A DNA stretch of 15,886 nt from Pseudomonadota bacterium (GTDB lineage Bacteria; Pseudomonadota; Alphaproteobacteria; Acetobacterales; Acetobacteraceae), in assembly GCA_021826485.1 (NCBI GenBank), contig JAKAZX010000039.1, positions 1 through 15,886 on the forward strand, written 5' to 3'. Of the stretch, positions 7,763 through 14,798 are shown in pieces; the stretch's first letter is position 1; the number at the start of each line of letters is the position of its first letter. A program made the position numbers and the translations under genes. The notes beneath the pieces were generated by a model. The model was not told the origin of the DNA and searched no databases. It saw nothing but the letters and a program-made list of their open reading frames with translations.

Positions 7763-8277
7763 CCCGCAAGCACCGCCGCCTGATCCTCGTGCTGGCCTGC
7801 GGTGCCGGGCTGGGCAGCGCGGTCGCGCTGACGCTCTCGGCGTTCCGCGACAGCGTGGCGTTCTTCGTCTCCCCATCCGAAATCGCGGCGAAGGCGCCGC
7901 CGGCGGGCCGCAGCTTCCGCCTCGGCGGGCTGGTCGAGGCCGGCAGCCTGCACCGGACGATGGACGGCGCCCGCCCGGCCGCGACGTTCGAGGTCACCGA
8001 CGGCCACGCGACGGTCAGCGTGCACTACATCGGCATCCTGCCCGACCTGTTCCGAGAGGGGCAGGGCGTGGTGGCGCTGGGCACCATCGCGCCGGACGGC
8101 AGCTTCCGCGCCAACGAGGTGCTGGCCAAGCACGACGAGGCCTACATGCCCAAGGAAGTGGCCGACGCGCTGAAGAAATCCGGCCACTGGAATCCCGCCG
8201 CCGGGCCGCCGCCGCCCGCCGCCACCTGGAACGACATGACGGTGACGGGCGCAAAGCAGGCAAAGGCCGGCGGATGA
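7759..8277 (+). CDS. ccmE: Haem chaperone CcmE
   Basis: CcmE is a periplasmic, membrane-anchored OB-fold chaperone that binds haem covalently and passes it to the CcmF/H/I ligase. The 172-residue protein begins MTRKHRRLIL, with one transmembrane segment at about residues 7-28. It continues with the RLGGLV and TFEVTDG.A.VSVHYIGILPDLFREGQGVVALG core, then the haem-attachment motif LAKHDEAYMPKEV. H125 is the covalent haem site and Y129 the neighbouring ligand, so it is the usual His-type and not the rare Cys-type CcmE. The flexible, Pro-rich C-terminal tail is normal. The ATG overlaps the ccmD stop and the TGA overlaps the ccmF start, each by four bases. Confidence 0.97.
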   Translation: MTRKHRRLILVLACGAGLGSAVALTLSAFRDSVAFFVSPSEIAAKAPPAGRSFRLGGLVEAGSLHRTMDGARPAATFEVTDGHATVSVHYIGILPDLFREGQGVVALGTIAPDGSFRANEVLAKHDEAYMPKEVADALKKSGHWNPAAGPPPPAATWNDMTVTGAKQAKAGG

Positions 8278-10229
8278 TCCCGGAACTCGGGCATTTCACG
8301 CTGGCGCTCGGCGTCGCCTTCGGCTTCGCCCAGGCCTTCCTGCCGCTCTGGGGTGCCGCGCGCGGCGACGCGCGGCTGATGCAGGCCGCCCCGGCGCTGG
8401 CGTTGGGCCAGTTCCTGGCGCTCGGCACCAGCTTCTTCTGCCTCGCCTGGAGCAGCGCGGTCAGCGATTTCTCGGTGCTCAACGTCGCCGAGAACAGCAA
8501 TTCGCTGGAGCCGCTGATCTACAAGATCACCGGGTCCTGGGGGAATCACGAGGGTTCCATCCTGTTCTGGTGCCTGATCCTGAGCCTGTGCGGCGCCGCG
8601 GTGGCGGCGTTCGGGGGCAACCTGCCGTCCAGCCTGCGCGCCCGGGTGATCGGCGTGCTCGGCGCGGCGGGCGTCGGGTTCGCGCTGTTCGCCCTGCTGG
8701 AAAGCGACCCGTTCCTGCGGCTGTGGCCGCCGCCGGTGGATGGGCGCGACCTCAATCCGCTGTTGCAGGACCCCGGCCTCGCGATGCATCCGCCGATCCT
8801 GTACACCGGCTATGTCGGCTTCGCGGTGCCGTTCGCCTTCGCCGTCGCCGCGCTGCTGGAAGGGCGCATCGACGCCGCCTGGGGGCGCTGGGTGCGGCCC
8901 TGGACGCTGGCCGCGTGGTGCTTCCTGACCGGCGGCATCGCGCTCGGCTCCTGGTGGGCGTATTACGAACTCGGCTGGGGCGGCTTCTGGTTCTGGGACC
9001 CGGTGGAGAACGCCTCGCTGCTGCCGTGGCTGACCGGCACGGCGCTGCTGCATTCCGCGCTGGTGGTGGAGAAGCGCGAGGCGCTGAAGGTCTGGACGGT
9101 GCTGCTGGCGATCTGCACCTTCTCGCTCAGCCTGTCGGGCACGTTCCTGGTGCGCTCGGGCATCCTCAATTCCGTGCATGCCTTCGCCAACGATCCGGCG
9201 CGCGGCGTGTTCATCCTGGTGCTGCTCGGCCTGGTCGTTGGCGGGTCGCTGCTGCTGTTCGGCCTGCGCGCGCCGGTGCTTGCGGCCAGCGGCATCTTTG
9301 CACCGGTCTCGCGCGAGGGCGCGCTGGTGCTCAACAACATCCTGCTCTGCTCGATCGCCGCGGTGGTGCTGACCGGCACCACCTATCCGCTGTTCGCCGA
9401 CCTGCTGCTGGGCGAGAAGCTGAGCGTCGGCGCGCCGTTCTTCAACGCGACGGTGTTCCCGCTGGCGATGCCGCTGTTCGCCGCCATGGCGGTGGGGCCG
9501 ATGCTGTCGTGGAAGCGGGCCGACCTGGGGGCGGCGCTGATGAAGCTGTGGTGGGCGGCGCTGGTTGCGGCGGTCGCCGGCGTGGTGATGGCGACACGGG
9601 CCGCCCTGCTGCCGGCGCTCGCCTTCGCCGCGGCGGCATGGCTGATCCTCGGCGCGCTCGCCGACCTGATCGAGCGGGTGCGGCTGTTCCGCATTCCGCT
9701 CGGGGCATCGGCGCGGCGGCTGATGGGGCTGTCGCGCGGGTCGCTCGGCACCACCATCGCGCATGCCGGGCTGGGGGTGACGATCGCCGGGATCGCGGCG
9801 ATGTCGCTCGCCCATGCCGCGATCGTGCTGCTGCATCCCGGGGAGACCGCCAAGCTCGGCGGCTATGACTGGCAGCTTGTCAACGTCCACGATGCCGACG
9901 GGCCGAACTATGCGGCGCGCGTGGCGACCATCCGGATCAGCCGCGACGGGCGGCTGGTGACGGTGCTGGCGCCGGAGCGGCGCAGCTTCCCGGTGCAGCA
10001 GATCACCACCACGGAAGCCAAGATCAGCACCAACGGCCTGCGCGACCTGTACGCCGTGCTGGGGGAGGAACGGGACGGCGGGGCGGTGCTGCGGCTGCAT
10101 GTCAATCCGCTGGCGCCGTGGATCTGGTTCGGCGCGCTGATCATGGCGGTCGGCGGGATGGTTTCGCTGGCGGACCGGCGGCTGCGCGTCGGCGCCCCGG
10201 CGCGGCGCGCCGCGGTGGCGGCCGCATGA
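8274..10229 (+). CDS. ccmF: Haem lyase subunit CcmF
   Basis: CcmF is the large inner-membrane subunit of the holocytochrome c synthetase. It takes haem from CcmE and joins it to apocytochrome CxxCH. The 651-residue, multi-pass protein has normal length. The WWD domain is visible as WGGFWFWDPVENAS at 235-248. The four histidines expected from E. coli CcmF are present: H172 (AMHPP), H261-like in LLHSALV (at 260), H302 (SVHAFANDP) and H497 (IAHAGLG), covering periplasmic P-His and transmembrane TM-His pairs. NSLEPLIYKITGSWGNHEGS (76-95) is a further family block. Its ATG overlaps the ccmE TGA by four bases, and its TGA overlaps the ccmG ATG likewise. Nothing in it is degraded. Confidence 0.97.
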   Translation: MIPELGHFTLALGVAFGFAQAFLPLWGAARGDARLMQAAPALALGQFLALGTSFFCLAWSSAVSDFSVLNVAENSNSLEPLIYKITGSWGNHEGSILFWCLILSLCGAAVAAFGGNLPSSLRARVIGVLGAAGVGFALFALLESDPFLRLWPPPVDGRDLNPLLQDPGLAMHPPILYTGYVGFAVPFAFAVAALLEGRIDAAWGRWVRPWTLAAWCFLTGGIALGSWWAYYELGWGGFWFWDPVENASLLPWLTGTALLHSALVVEKREALKVWTVLLAICTFSLSLSGTFLVRSGILNSVHAFANDPARGVFILVLLGLVVGGSLLLFGLRAPVLAASGIFAPVSREGALVLNNILLCSIAAVVLTGTTYPLFADLLLGEKLSVGAPFFNATVFPLAMPLFAAMAVGPMLSWKRADLGAALMKLWWAALVAAVAGVVMATRAALLPALAFAAAAWLILGALADLIERVRLFRIPLGASARRLMGLSRGSLGTTIAHAGLGVTIAGIAAMSLAHAAIVLLHPGETAKLGGYDWQLVNVHDADGPNYAARVATIRISRDGRLVTVLAPERRSFPVQQITTTEAKISTNGLRDLYAVLGEERDGGAVLRLHVNPLAPWIWFGALIMAVGGMVSLADRRLRVGAPARRAAVAAA

Positions 10230-10750
10230 ACCGGCGCCTGCTGCTGCTTGCCCCGTTCGGCGTGGCGCTGGTGGCCGGCGGCGGGTTCCTGGCCATGCTG
10301 CGGCGCGAGCAGGCGGGCACGTTCGACCCGCGCGGCGTGCCCAGCATGCTGATCGACCGGCCGGTGCCGCCGTTCAGCCTGCCCGGCCTGGCCAGCAGCG
10401 ACCTGCGCGGCCGCCCGGTGCTGGTGAACTTCTTCGCCTCCTGGTGTGTGCCGTGCGTGGAGGAGGCGCCGGTGCTGATGGACCTGCGGCGCGCCGGCGT
10501 GCCGCTCTATGGCATCGCCTACAAGGACAAGCCGGAGGCGACCGACGCCTTCCTGTCCCGCCACGGCGATCCGTATGCGCGGCTGGCCCGTGACCTGCCC
10601 GGGCGGGTCGCGATCGACTGGGGGCTGACCGGCGTGCCGGAAACCTACCTGATCGACCGCGACGGCATCGTGCGCTGGCGCTGGGTGGGGCCGTTGACGC
10701 CCGAGGCGGTCACCGCCGAGTTGCAGCCGCTGCTGCGCCGCTACGCGTGA
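10226..10750 (+). CDS. ccmG: Thiol:disulfide interchange protein CcmG/DsbE
   Basis: This 174-residue periplasmic thioredoxin-like protein is anchored by an N-terminal segment (residues 4-24). It carries the active site ASWCVPC, with C74 and C77, inside a VLVNFFASWCVPCVEEAP block. The cis-proline loop is GVPETYLIDRDG. CcmG reduces the cysteines of the apocytochrome haem motif, receiving electrons from a DsbD/CcdA-type transporter that is not in the window. The ATG at 10226 overlaps the ccmF stop by four bases; longer in-frame readings lie inside ccmF. Membership of the ccm operon makes CcmG more fitting than a general TlpA. Confidence 0.96.
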   Translation: MNRRLLLLAPFGVALVAGGGFLAMLRREQAGTFDPRGVPSMLIDRPVPPFSLPGLASSDLRGRPVLVNFFASWCVPCVEEAPVLMDLRRAGVPLYGIAYKDKPEATDAFLSRHGDPYARLARDLPGRVAIDWGLTGVPETYLIDRDGIVRWRWVGPLTPEAVTAELQPLLRRYA

Positions 10751-11202
10751 TGCGCGGCGTACTTGCCCTGGTGCTCTGGCTGCTGCTGGCCGGGCCGGCC
10801 TTCGCGATCAGCGACCCGGCCGAGGCGCTGCCCGACCCGGCGCAGGAGGCGCGGGCGGTGGCGATCGGGCAACAGTTGCGCTGTCTGGTCTGCCAGAACG
10901 AGAGCATCGAGGATTCCGGCGCCGATCTTGCCCGCGACCTGCGCCGCATCGTCCGCCAGCAGGTGGCGGCCGGCCGCAGCAACCGGGAAGTGATCGCCTG
11001 GCTGGTCGCCCGCTACGGCAATTTCGTGCGCCTGCGGCCGCCGTTCGAGACGGGGACGCTGCTGCTCTGGGGTTCGCCGGTGCTGGCCCTGGCGGCCGGC
11101 GGCGGGGCGGTGCTGCTGGCCCGCCGCAACCGCCCTGCCCCGCCGCCGCCGCTGTCGGCGGCCGAGCGCGATCGGCTGCGCCAGTTGCTCGACCGCACAT
11201 GA
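10750..11202 (+). CDS. ccmH: Cytochrome c maturation protein CcmH
   Basis: CcmH is a periplasmic thiol oxidoreductase that forms a mixed disulfide with apocytochrome c and works with CcmF and CcmI. The 150-residue protein has a signal or anchor (LALVLWLLLAGPAFA, cleavage near residue 18), the family motif LRCLVCQNESI with the CxxC pair, the three-helix domain through WLVARYGNFVRLRPPF, and a second membrane segment near residues 97-117. It is the short, CycL-type CcmH; the TPR part is encoded separately by ccmI. The ATG at 10750 shares one base with the ccmG TGA (TGATG). A GTG three bases earlier is an alternative start. Its TGA overlaps the ccmI ATG by four bases. Confidence 0.96.
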   Translation: MRGVLALVLWLLLAGPAFAISDPAEALPDPAQEARAVAIGQQLRCLVCQNESIEDSGADLARDLRRIVRQQVAAGRSNREVIAWLVARYGNFVRLRPPFETGTLLLWGSPVLALAAGGGAVLLARRNRPAPPPPLSAAERDRLRQLLDRT

Positions 11203-11912
11203 TTTTCGGTCTGCTCATCCTGTGCGCCGCAGTGGCGCTGGCGCCGCTCGCCTGGGTGCTGCGCGGGAGCGCTTGGCTGCGGTCCCGCCGGGACAGCGCC
11301 ATCGCCATCCACCGCGCCCAGCTCGCGGAACTGGACCGCGACCTGGCGGACGGGCGCATCGCCGCGACGGAGCATGCCAGCGCAGTGCTGGAAGTGCAGC
11401 GCCGCCTGCTGGCCGCCGCGGCCTCGGCCGAGGCCGCGCCGCCGCGCGGCGCGCGGACGCCGCTGATCACCGCGCTGCTGGCGATCCCGGCGCTGGGCGC
11501 GGTGCTGTATGCCATCGACGGCCACCCGATGCTGCCCGCCGCCCCGCTGGCGGCCCGGCTGGCGGCGGCGGACAAGGATGCCGCCGACGCGGCGCCGCTG
11601 ATCGCGATGCTGCGCGAACGCCTGAAGACGCTCGACCCGCAATCCGAGACGGCGCGACAGGGCTATGTGTTGCTGGGCAATGCGGAGGACAGTCTGGGTC
11701 ATCTGCCGCAGGCGGTCGCGGCGTGGCGGCAGGCGCTGGCGATCCGGTTCGAGCCGGGGCTGGCGGCCCTGACGGCCGAGGGGCAGACGCAGATCGACGG
11801 AAAGGTCAGCCACGATTCGGCCGACCTGTTCCGTCGTGCGCTGGCCGCCGCCCCCGCCGACGCGCCCTGGCGGGCGGTCGCCGAGAAGCGGCTGGCGGAG
11901 GCGGGAAGCTGA
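11199..11912 (+). CDS. ccmI: Cytochrome c biogenesis factor CcmI (TPR domain)
   Basis: CcmI is a bitopic membrane chaperone that captures apocytochrome c through its C-terminal TPR domain and hands it to CcmF/CcmH. The 237-residue protein has a first membrane segment at residues 2-20. A cytoplasmic loop typical of the family follows (HRAQLAELDRDLADGRIAATEHASAVLEVQRRLL, about 37-71), then a second membrane segment near 87-105, and a periplasmic part with TPR-like helices (GYVLLGNAEDSLGHLPQAVAAWRQAL, about 154-179). This loop is diagnostic. It is the last gene of the operon and ends three bases from the convergent PEP-CTERM gene. Confidence 0.93.
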   Translation: MIFGLLILCAAVALAPLAWVLRGSAWLRSRRDSAIAIHRAQLAELDRDLADGRIAATEHASAVLEVQRRLLAAAASAEAAPPRGARTPLITALLAIPALGAVLYAIDGHPMLPAAPLAARLAAADKDAADAAPLIAMLRERLKTLDPQSETARQGYVLLGNAEDSLGHLPQAVAAWRQALAIRFEPGLAALTAEGQTQIDGKVSHDSADLFRRALAAAPADAPWRAVAEKRLAEAGS

Positions 11913-11915
11913 GGC

Positions 11916-12716
11916 TCAGCCGGCCTTGCGGCGGCGCAGGCGGGTCGCGCCGATGCCGGCCAGGCCGATGCCGAGCAGCGAGAGCGAAATTGGCTCCGGC
12001 ACCGGCAAGCCCGGGTTACCGGTGGTGCCCGACCCCTGGAAGTAATAGGTCAGGTCCTGGTTGTTGGTGGGATTGAGCGCTTCCAACTGCACCAGATTGG
12101 GCGAGGGCAGCCACGTCCCGCCGGTGGCGTCGTTGAGGAACACCTGCGCCAGCGACACGTCGGCGTTGTCGCTCGGCCCGCTCACCCAGAACTGGGCGGC
12201 GCTGTTCGTCGGGTTGTAGCTGGTCGTGCCGGTCTGATACTCGGCGGTCCAGACGGCGATCTGCAACGCCGAGGAAACCTCGGTCGCCGAATAGGTGTGG
12301 CTGCCGATCGTGTAGTTGCCGCTGCTCAGCAACTGCGTGCCGTTGCTGATCAGCGCGCTGATCTGCGACACCTTCGCGACGCTCGACACCGTGTCCGACA
12401 GCGTGCCCTGCGAGAAGCTATAGGGCGTGCCGACGAGGAAGTTGTTCACGTCGGTGCAGAACACCACCTCGTTGAACGCCTTGCTGGTCGTCAGGTCCTG
12501 CCCGCTGATCTGGTCGGCCCCGGAATAGACCCAGACCGAATTGCTGCCGTTCGGGAAGTTGAACGCCGAATCGTTCAGGTGGATCGTGTCGTACCCGTAG
12601 GCCGCACCGTCCGAGGTGATGGAGATTGTATCGGCATGCGCCGCAGCCGCACCGGCCACGACCAAGCCGGCGGCCCAAGCAATGACCAATCCGGAACGAA
12701 CACGAACAGGCGACAT
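11916..12716 (-). CDS. PEP-CTERM sorting-domain surface protein with Cys/Gln motif
   Basis: This 266-residue exported protein has a signal peptide (RVRSGL then a hydrophobic run, cleavage after AHA at residue 28). At the C-terminus is a PEP-CTERM signal: VPEP at 239-242, a hydrophobic segment at 243-258 and the basic end RLRRRKAG. Such proteins are cut by an exosortase (not in this window) and displayed or released in envelope or biofilm. The mature body is rich in Ser, Thr, Asn and Gly. It has one cysteine, C87 in FCTDVNN, and an LQIAVW motif with Q152, spaced as in many PEP-CTERM and TED-like proteins. The start at 12716 is preferred over an upstream in-frame ATG at 12773 because TGAGGT lies 5 bases before it and it gives a standard signal peptide. 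Codon and residue use are less GC-rich than in neighbours. Function is unknown. Confidence 0.9.
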   Translation of the reverse strand: MSPVRVRSGLVIAWAAGLVVAGAAAAHADTISITSDGAAYGYDTIHLNDSAFNFPNGSNSVWVYSGADQISGQDLTTSKAFNEVVFCTDVNNFLVGTPYSFSQGTLSDTVSSVAKVSQISALISNGTQLLSSGNYTIGSHTYSATEVSSALQIAVWTAEYQTGTTSYNPTNSAAQFWVSGPSDNADVSLAQVFLNDATGGTWLPSPNLVQLEALNPTNNQDLTYYFQGSGTTGNPGLPVPEPISLSLLGIGLAGIGATRLRRRKAG

Positions 12717-12800
12717 TTCGACCTCATCAAACGACGACTCTCGGAATTTATAACCATTCGCATTCGATCGCAAGTCAGATTTGTAATGTTGGTGCGAAAA
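12717..12800 (-). promoter_or_regulatory. AT-rich upstream region of the PEP-CTERM gene, candidate promoter
   Basis: This 84-base gap lies between the citE-like stop and the PEP-CTERM start and is clearly more AT-rich than the rest. On the minus strand it holds TATAAA (12752-12747) as a possible -10 and TTGCGA (12773-12768) as a possible -35, 15 bases apart, which is shorter than ideal. A tandem CGAATG CGAATG repeat lies between them. TGAGGT 5 bases before the ATG is the ribosome site. No terminator hairpin for the upstream zwf group was found here. Confidence 0.4.
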
Positions 12801-13676
12801 TCACCCCCGGCCCGCCATCGCCAGCAGCCGCCGCGCCTGTTTCAGGTGCGGCATGTCGATCATGCGCCCGTCGATCCCGACCGTGCCGAGGCCCGGATTG
12901 GCCGCGAAGGCGGCGACGATGCGCTCGGCATGGGCAATCTCGGCCGCATCGGGGGTGAACGCGGCATTGATCGGGCCGACCTGATCGGGATGAATGGCGA
13001 GCTTGCCGGCAAAGCCGGCGCGGCGCGCCGCCGCGGCCTCCCGCGACAGGCCGGCGGCGTCGCGGAAATCGGTGAACACCGTGTCGATCGGTGCGACCCC
13101 GGCGGCCGCGGCGCCGGCGAGACACAGGCTGCGGGCAAGCTGGTAGGGGGCGGCATAACGCCCGTCCGCCTCCCGGTTCGCGGAGGCGCCGAGCGCGGTT
13201 GCCAGGTCCTCCGCCCCCCAGGTCAGCGCGGCCAGCCGGTCATGCGGCGGCGCATAGCTGCCCAGGGCGAACAGCGCGGCCGGCGTCTCGGTGGCCACCA
13301 CGGCGATGCGGATGCCGCCTTCGGGCAGGCCCGCCGCCGCTTCCAGCGCGCTCAGATAGTGTCCCAGCCGCAGCACGTCGGCCCCGCCATCCGCCTTCGG
13401 CAGCAGGATGCCGGCCGGCGCCGCCGGCACCACGGCGACCAGATCGGCCAGCGCGTGCGGCGAGGCGAGCGCATTGATGCGCACCCACAGTCGCGGGCCG
13501 GCATGCTCGCGCAGGATGGCGGCGACCAGCGCGCGGGCGGCCGGCAGGTTCGCGGGGGCGACCGAATCCTCCAGGTCGAGGATCAGCACATCCGCCTCGC
13601 CCGCCAGCCCCTTCGCCAGCTTGCGCTCCGCATCGCCCGGGACGAACAGCCAGGACCGCGCCATTGCCGCACCCAT
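12801..13676 (-). CDS. CitE-like CoA-ester lyase (HpcH/HpaI aldolase superfamily)
   Basis: This 291-residue TIM-barrel protein belongs to the CitE/HpcH group, which cleaves or condenses CoA esters such as citryl-, malyl- or methylmalyl-CoA with Mg2+. Family motifs are RSWLFVPGD at 7-15, LDLEDSV at 33-39, RIN at 66-68, LLPKADGG at 91-98, an ATET segment with E130 and WGAEDL at 153-158 (E130 and D157 are the usual metal ligands), and GKLAIHPDQ later. No citF or citD partner genes are present, so it is more likely a stand-alone malyl-CoA, citramalyl-CoA or beta-methylmalyl-CoA lyase/thioesterase-like enzyme than citrate lyase. The ATG at 13676 or the one at 13664 could be the start; the latter matches the usual family N-terminus. 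It begins 4 bases after the oxidoreductase gene ends. Confidence 0.88.
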   Translation of the reverse strand: MGAAMARSWLFVPGDAERKLAKGLAGEADVLILDLEDSVAPANLPAARALVAAILREHAGPRLWVRINALASPHALADLVAVVPAAPAGILLPKADGGADVLRLGHYLSALEAAAGLPEGGIRIAVVATETPAALFALGSYAPPHDRLAALTWGAEDLATALGASANREADGRYAAPYQLARSLCLAGAAAAGVAPIDTVFTDFRDAAGLSREAAAARRAGFAGKLAIHPDQVGPINAAFTPDAAEIAHAERIVAAFAANPGLGTVGIDGRMIDMPHLKQARRLLAMAGRG

Positions 13677-13680
13677 TCCG

Positions 13681-14769
13681 TTACAGTGTCACCACGCGCC
13701 CGGTGCGGATGCTCTCATCCGCCGCCAGCACGATGCGCAGGCTGTCCACCGCGGCCTGCATGTGCTCCGTCAGGTCCAGGTCCTCGCGGATCGCCCGCAG
13801 CAGCAACGCCTGTTCGCGCGCGCACAGGGCGTCATGCCCCGGCTCGTCATCCATGCGGAACAGCTCGTCGGGCCGGGCCAGCGCGTTGTCGGCATCGAGG
13901 TCCGCGTGGTGCAGGCGGATCAGGCTGGTCTTGGTATGCGTGTCGAGATCCGAGGATGCCGTGGTCGCGGCACCGGCCGCCGCCGCGCGGCCCTGTTCCG
14001 GCATGACGATGCTGACGGCGCCCTTCGGGCCGACCACGTCCTTCACGAAAAACGCCACCTCGCTCATCATCGGTCCCCAACCGGCCTCGTACCAGCCGAC
14101 CGAGCCGTCCGCGAACGTCACCTGCAACTGGCCGTAATTGTAGGTCCGCGTCTCCGCCGACAGATGCGCGCCGATCCCGTGCACGCGCACCGGGCGCGAT
14201 TGCGTCATCTGGCACATCACATCGACATAGTGCACGCCGCAATCGACGATCGGCGACATGGTCTGCATCAGCGTGCGGTGCCTGGCCCATGCCTGGCCGA
14301 CCGATTGCTGGTTCAGGTTCATGCGCATCGCCAGCGGCTTGCCGAGCGTGCGGGCGAGTTCGACGAAGCGGATCCAGGACGGATGCACGCGCAGGATGTA
14401 GCCGACCACCAGCTTGCGCCGGCCGGCCTGCGCCGCCGCCACCACCCGCGCGGCCTGCGCAACCGTCTCGGCCAGCGGCTTTTCCACGAACACATGCGCG
14501 CCGGCCTCGATCGCGCACAGCGCGTATTCGGCATGTGTGTCCGGATAGGTGTTGATCGACACGACATCCGGCTTCACCTCGGCCAGCGCCGTGGCGAAAT
14601 CGGCAAAGCGCGGCAGGCCGCGCCACGCCGAGGGCAGGTCGTCACGCGCGGCGATCCCGCGCGCGCACAGCCCGGCGAGGGCAAACCCGTCGAGCGCCGC
14701 ATAGGCGCGGGCATGCGACATGCCCATATCGCCCAGGCCGACCACCAGCACGCGAAGCGGACCGGACAC
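13681..14769 (-). CDS. Gfo/Idh/MocA family NAD(P)-dependent oxidoreductase
   Basis: This 362-residue enzyme has the family's N-terminal Rossmann fold with VVGLGDMG at 9-16, the substrate/cofactor motif VEKPLA at 95-100, and a DCGVHYVDVM segment at 176-185 whose histidine corresponds to the conserved catalytic-region His. Members oxidise or reduce sugars, inositols or related polyols. The substrate is not apparent. Translation starts at GTG (14769-14767), supported by a strong GGGGAGG-type ribosome site with GGAGG at 14782-14778, 8 bases upstream. It follows zwf by 29 bases, which suggests a carbohydrate substrate, and directly precedes the CitE-like gene. The C-terminal half, including EPGHDALCAREQALLLRAI, is normal for the family. 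Confidence 0.92.
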   Translation of the reverse strand: MSGPLRVLVVGLGDMGMSHARAYAALDGFALAGLCARGIAARDDLPSAWRGLPRFADFATALAEVKPDVVSINTYPDTHAEYALCAIEAGAHVFVEKPLAETVAQAARVVAAAQAGRRKLVVGYILRVHPSWIRFVELARTLGKPLAMRMNLNQQSVGQAWARHRTLMQTMSPIVDCGVHYVDVMCQMTQSRPVRVHGIGAHLSAETRTYNYGQLQVTFADGSVGWYEAGWGPMMSEVAFFVKDVVGPKGAVSIVMPEQGRAAAAGAATTASSDLDTHTKTSLIRLHHADLDADNALARPDELFRMDDEPGHDALCAREQALLLRAIREDLDLTEHMQAAVDSLRIVLAADESIRTGRVVTL

Positions 14770-14798
14770 TGTCGTTTCCTCCCCAGGCCATGACTGGC

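Noticed and set aside
7674..8273. N-terminal 200-residue extension of CcmF
   Set aside because: It is a shadow reading of ccmD and ccmE; the ATG at 8274 gives the normal CcmF N-terminus and length.
8142..10100. 652-codon minus-strand frame opposite ccmE and ccmF
   Set aside because: It has Gln/Arg/His-rich low-complexity content and lies opposite well-conserved membrane genes, so it is a shadow.
12297..14793. Long plus-strand frames (569 and 461 codons) opposite the PEP-CTERM, CitE-like and oxidoreductase genes
   Set aside because: They cross gene borders and a promoter region without any recognisable domain, while the minus-strand genes have full motif sets.
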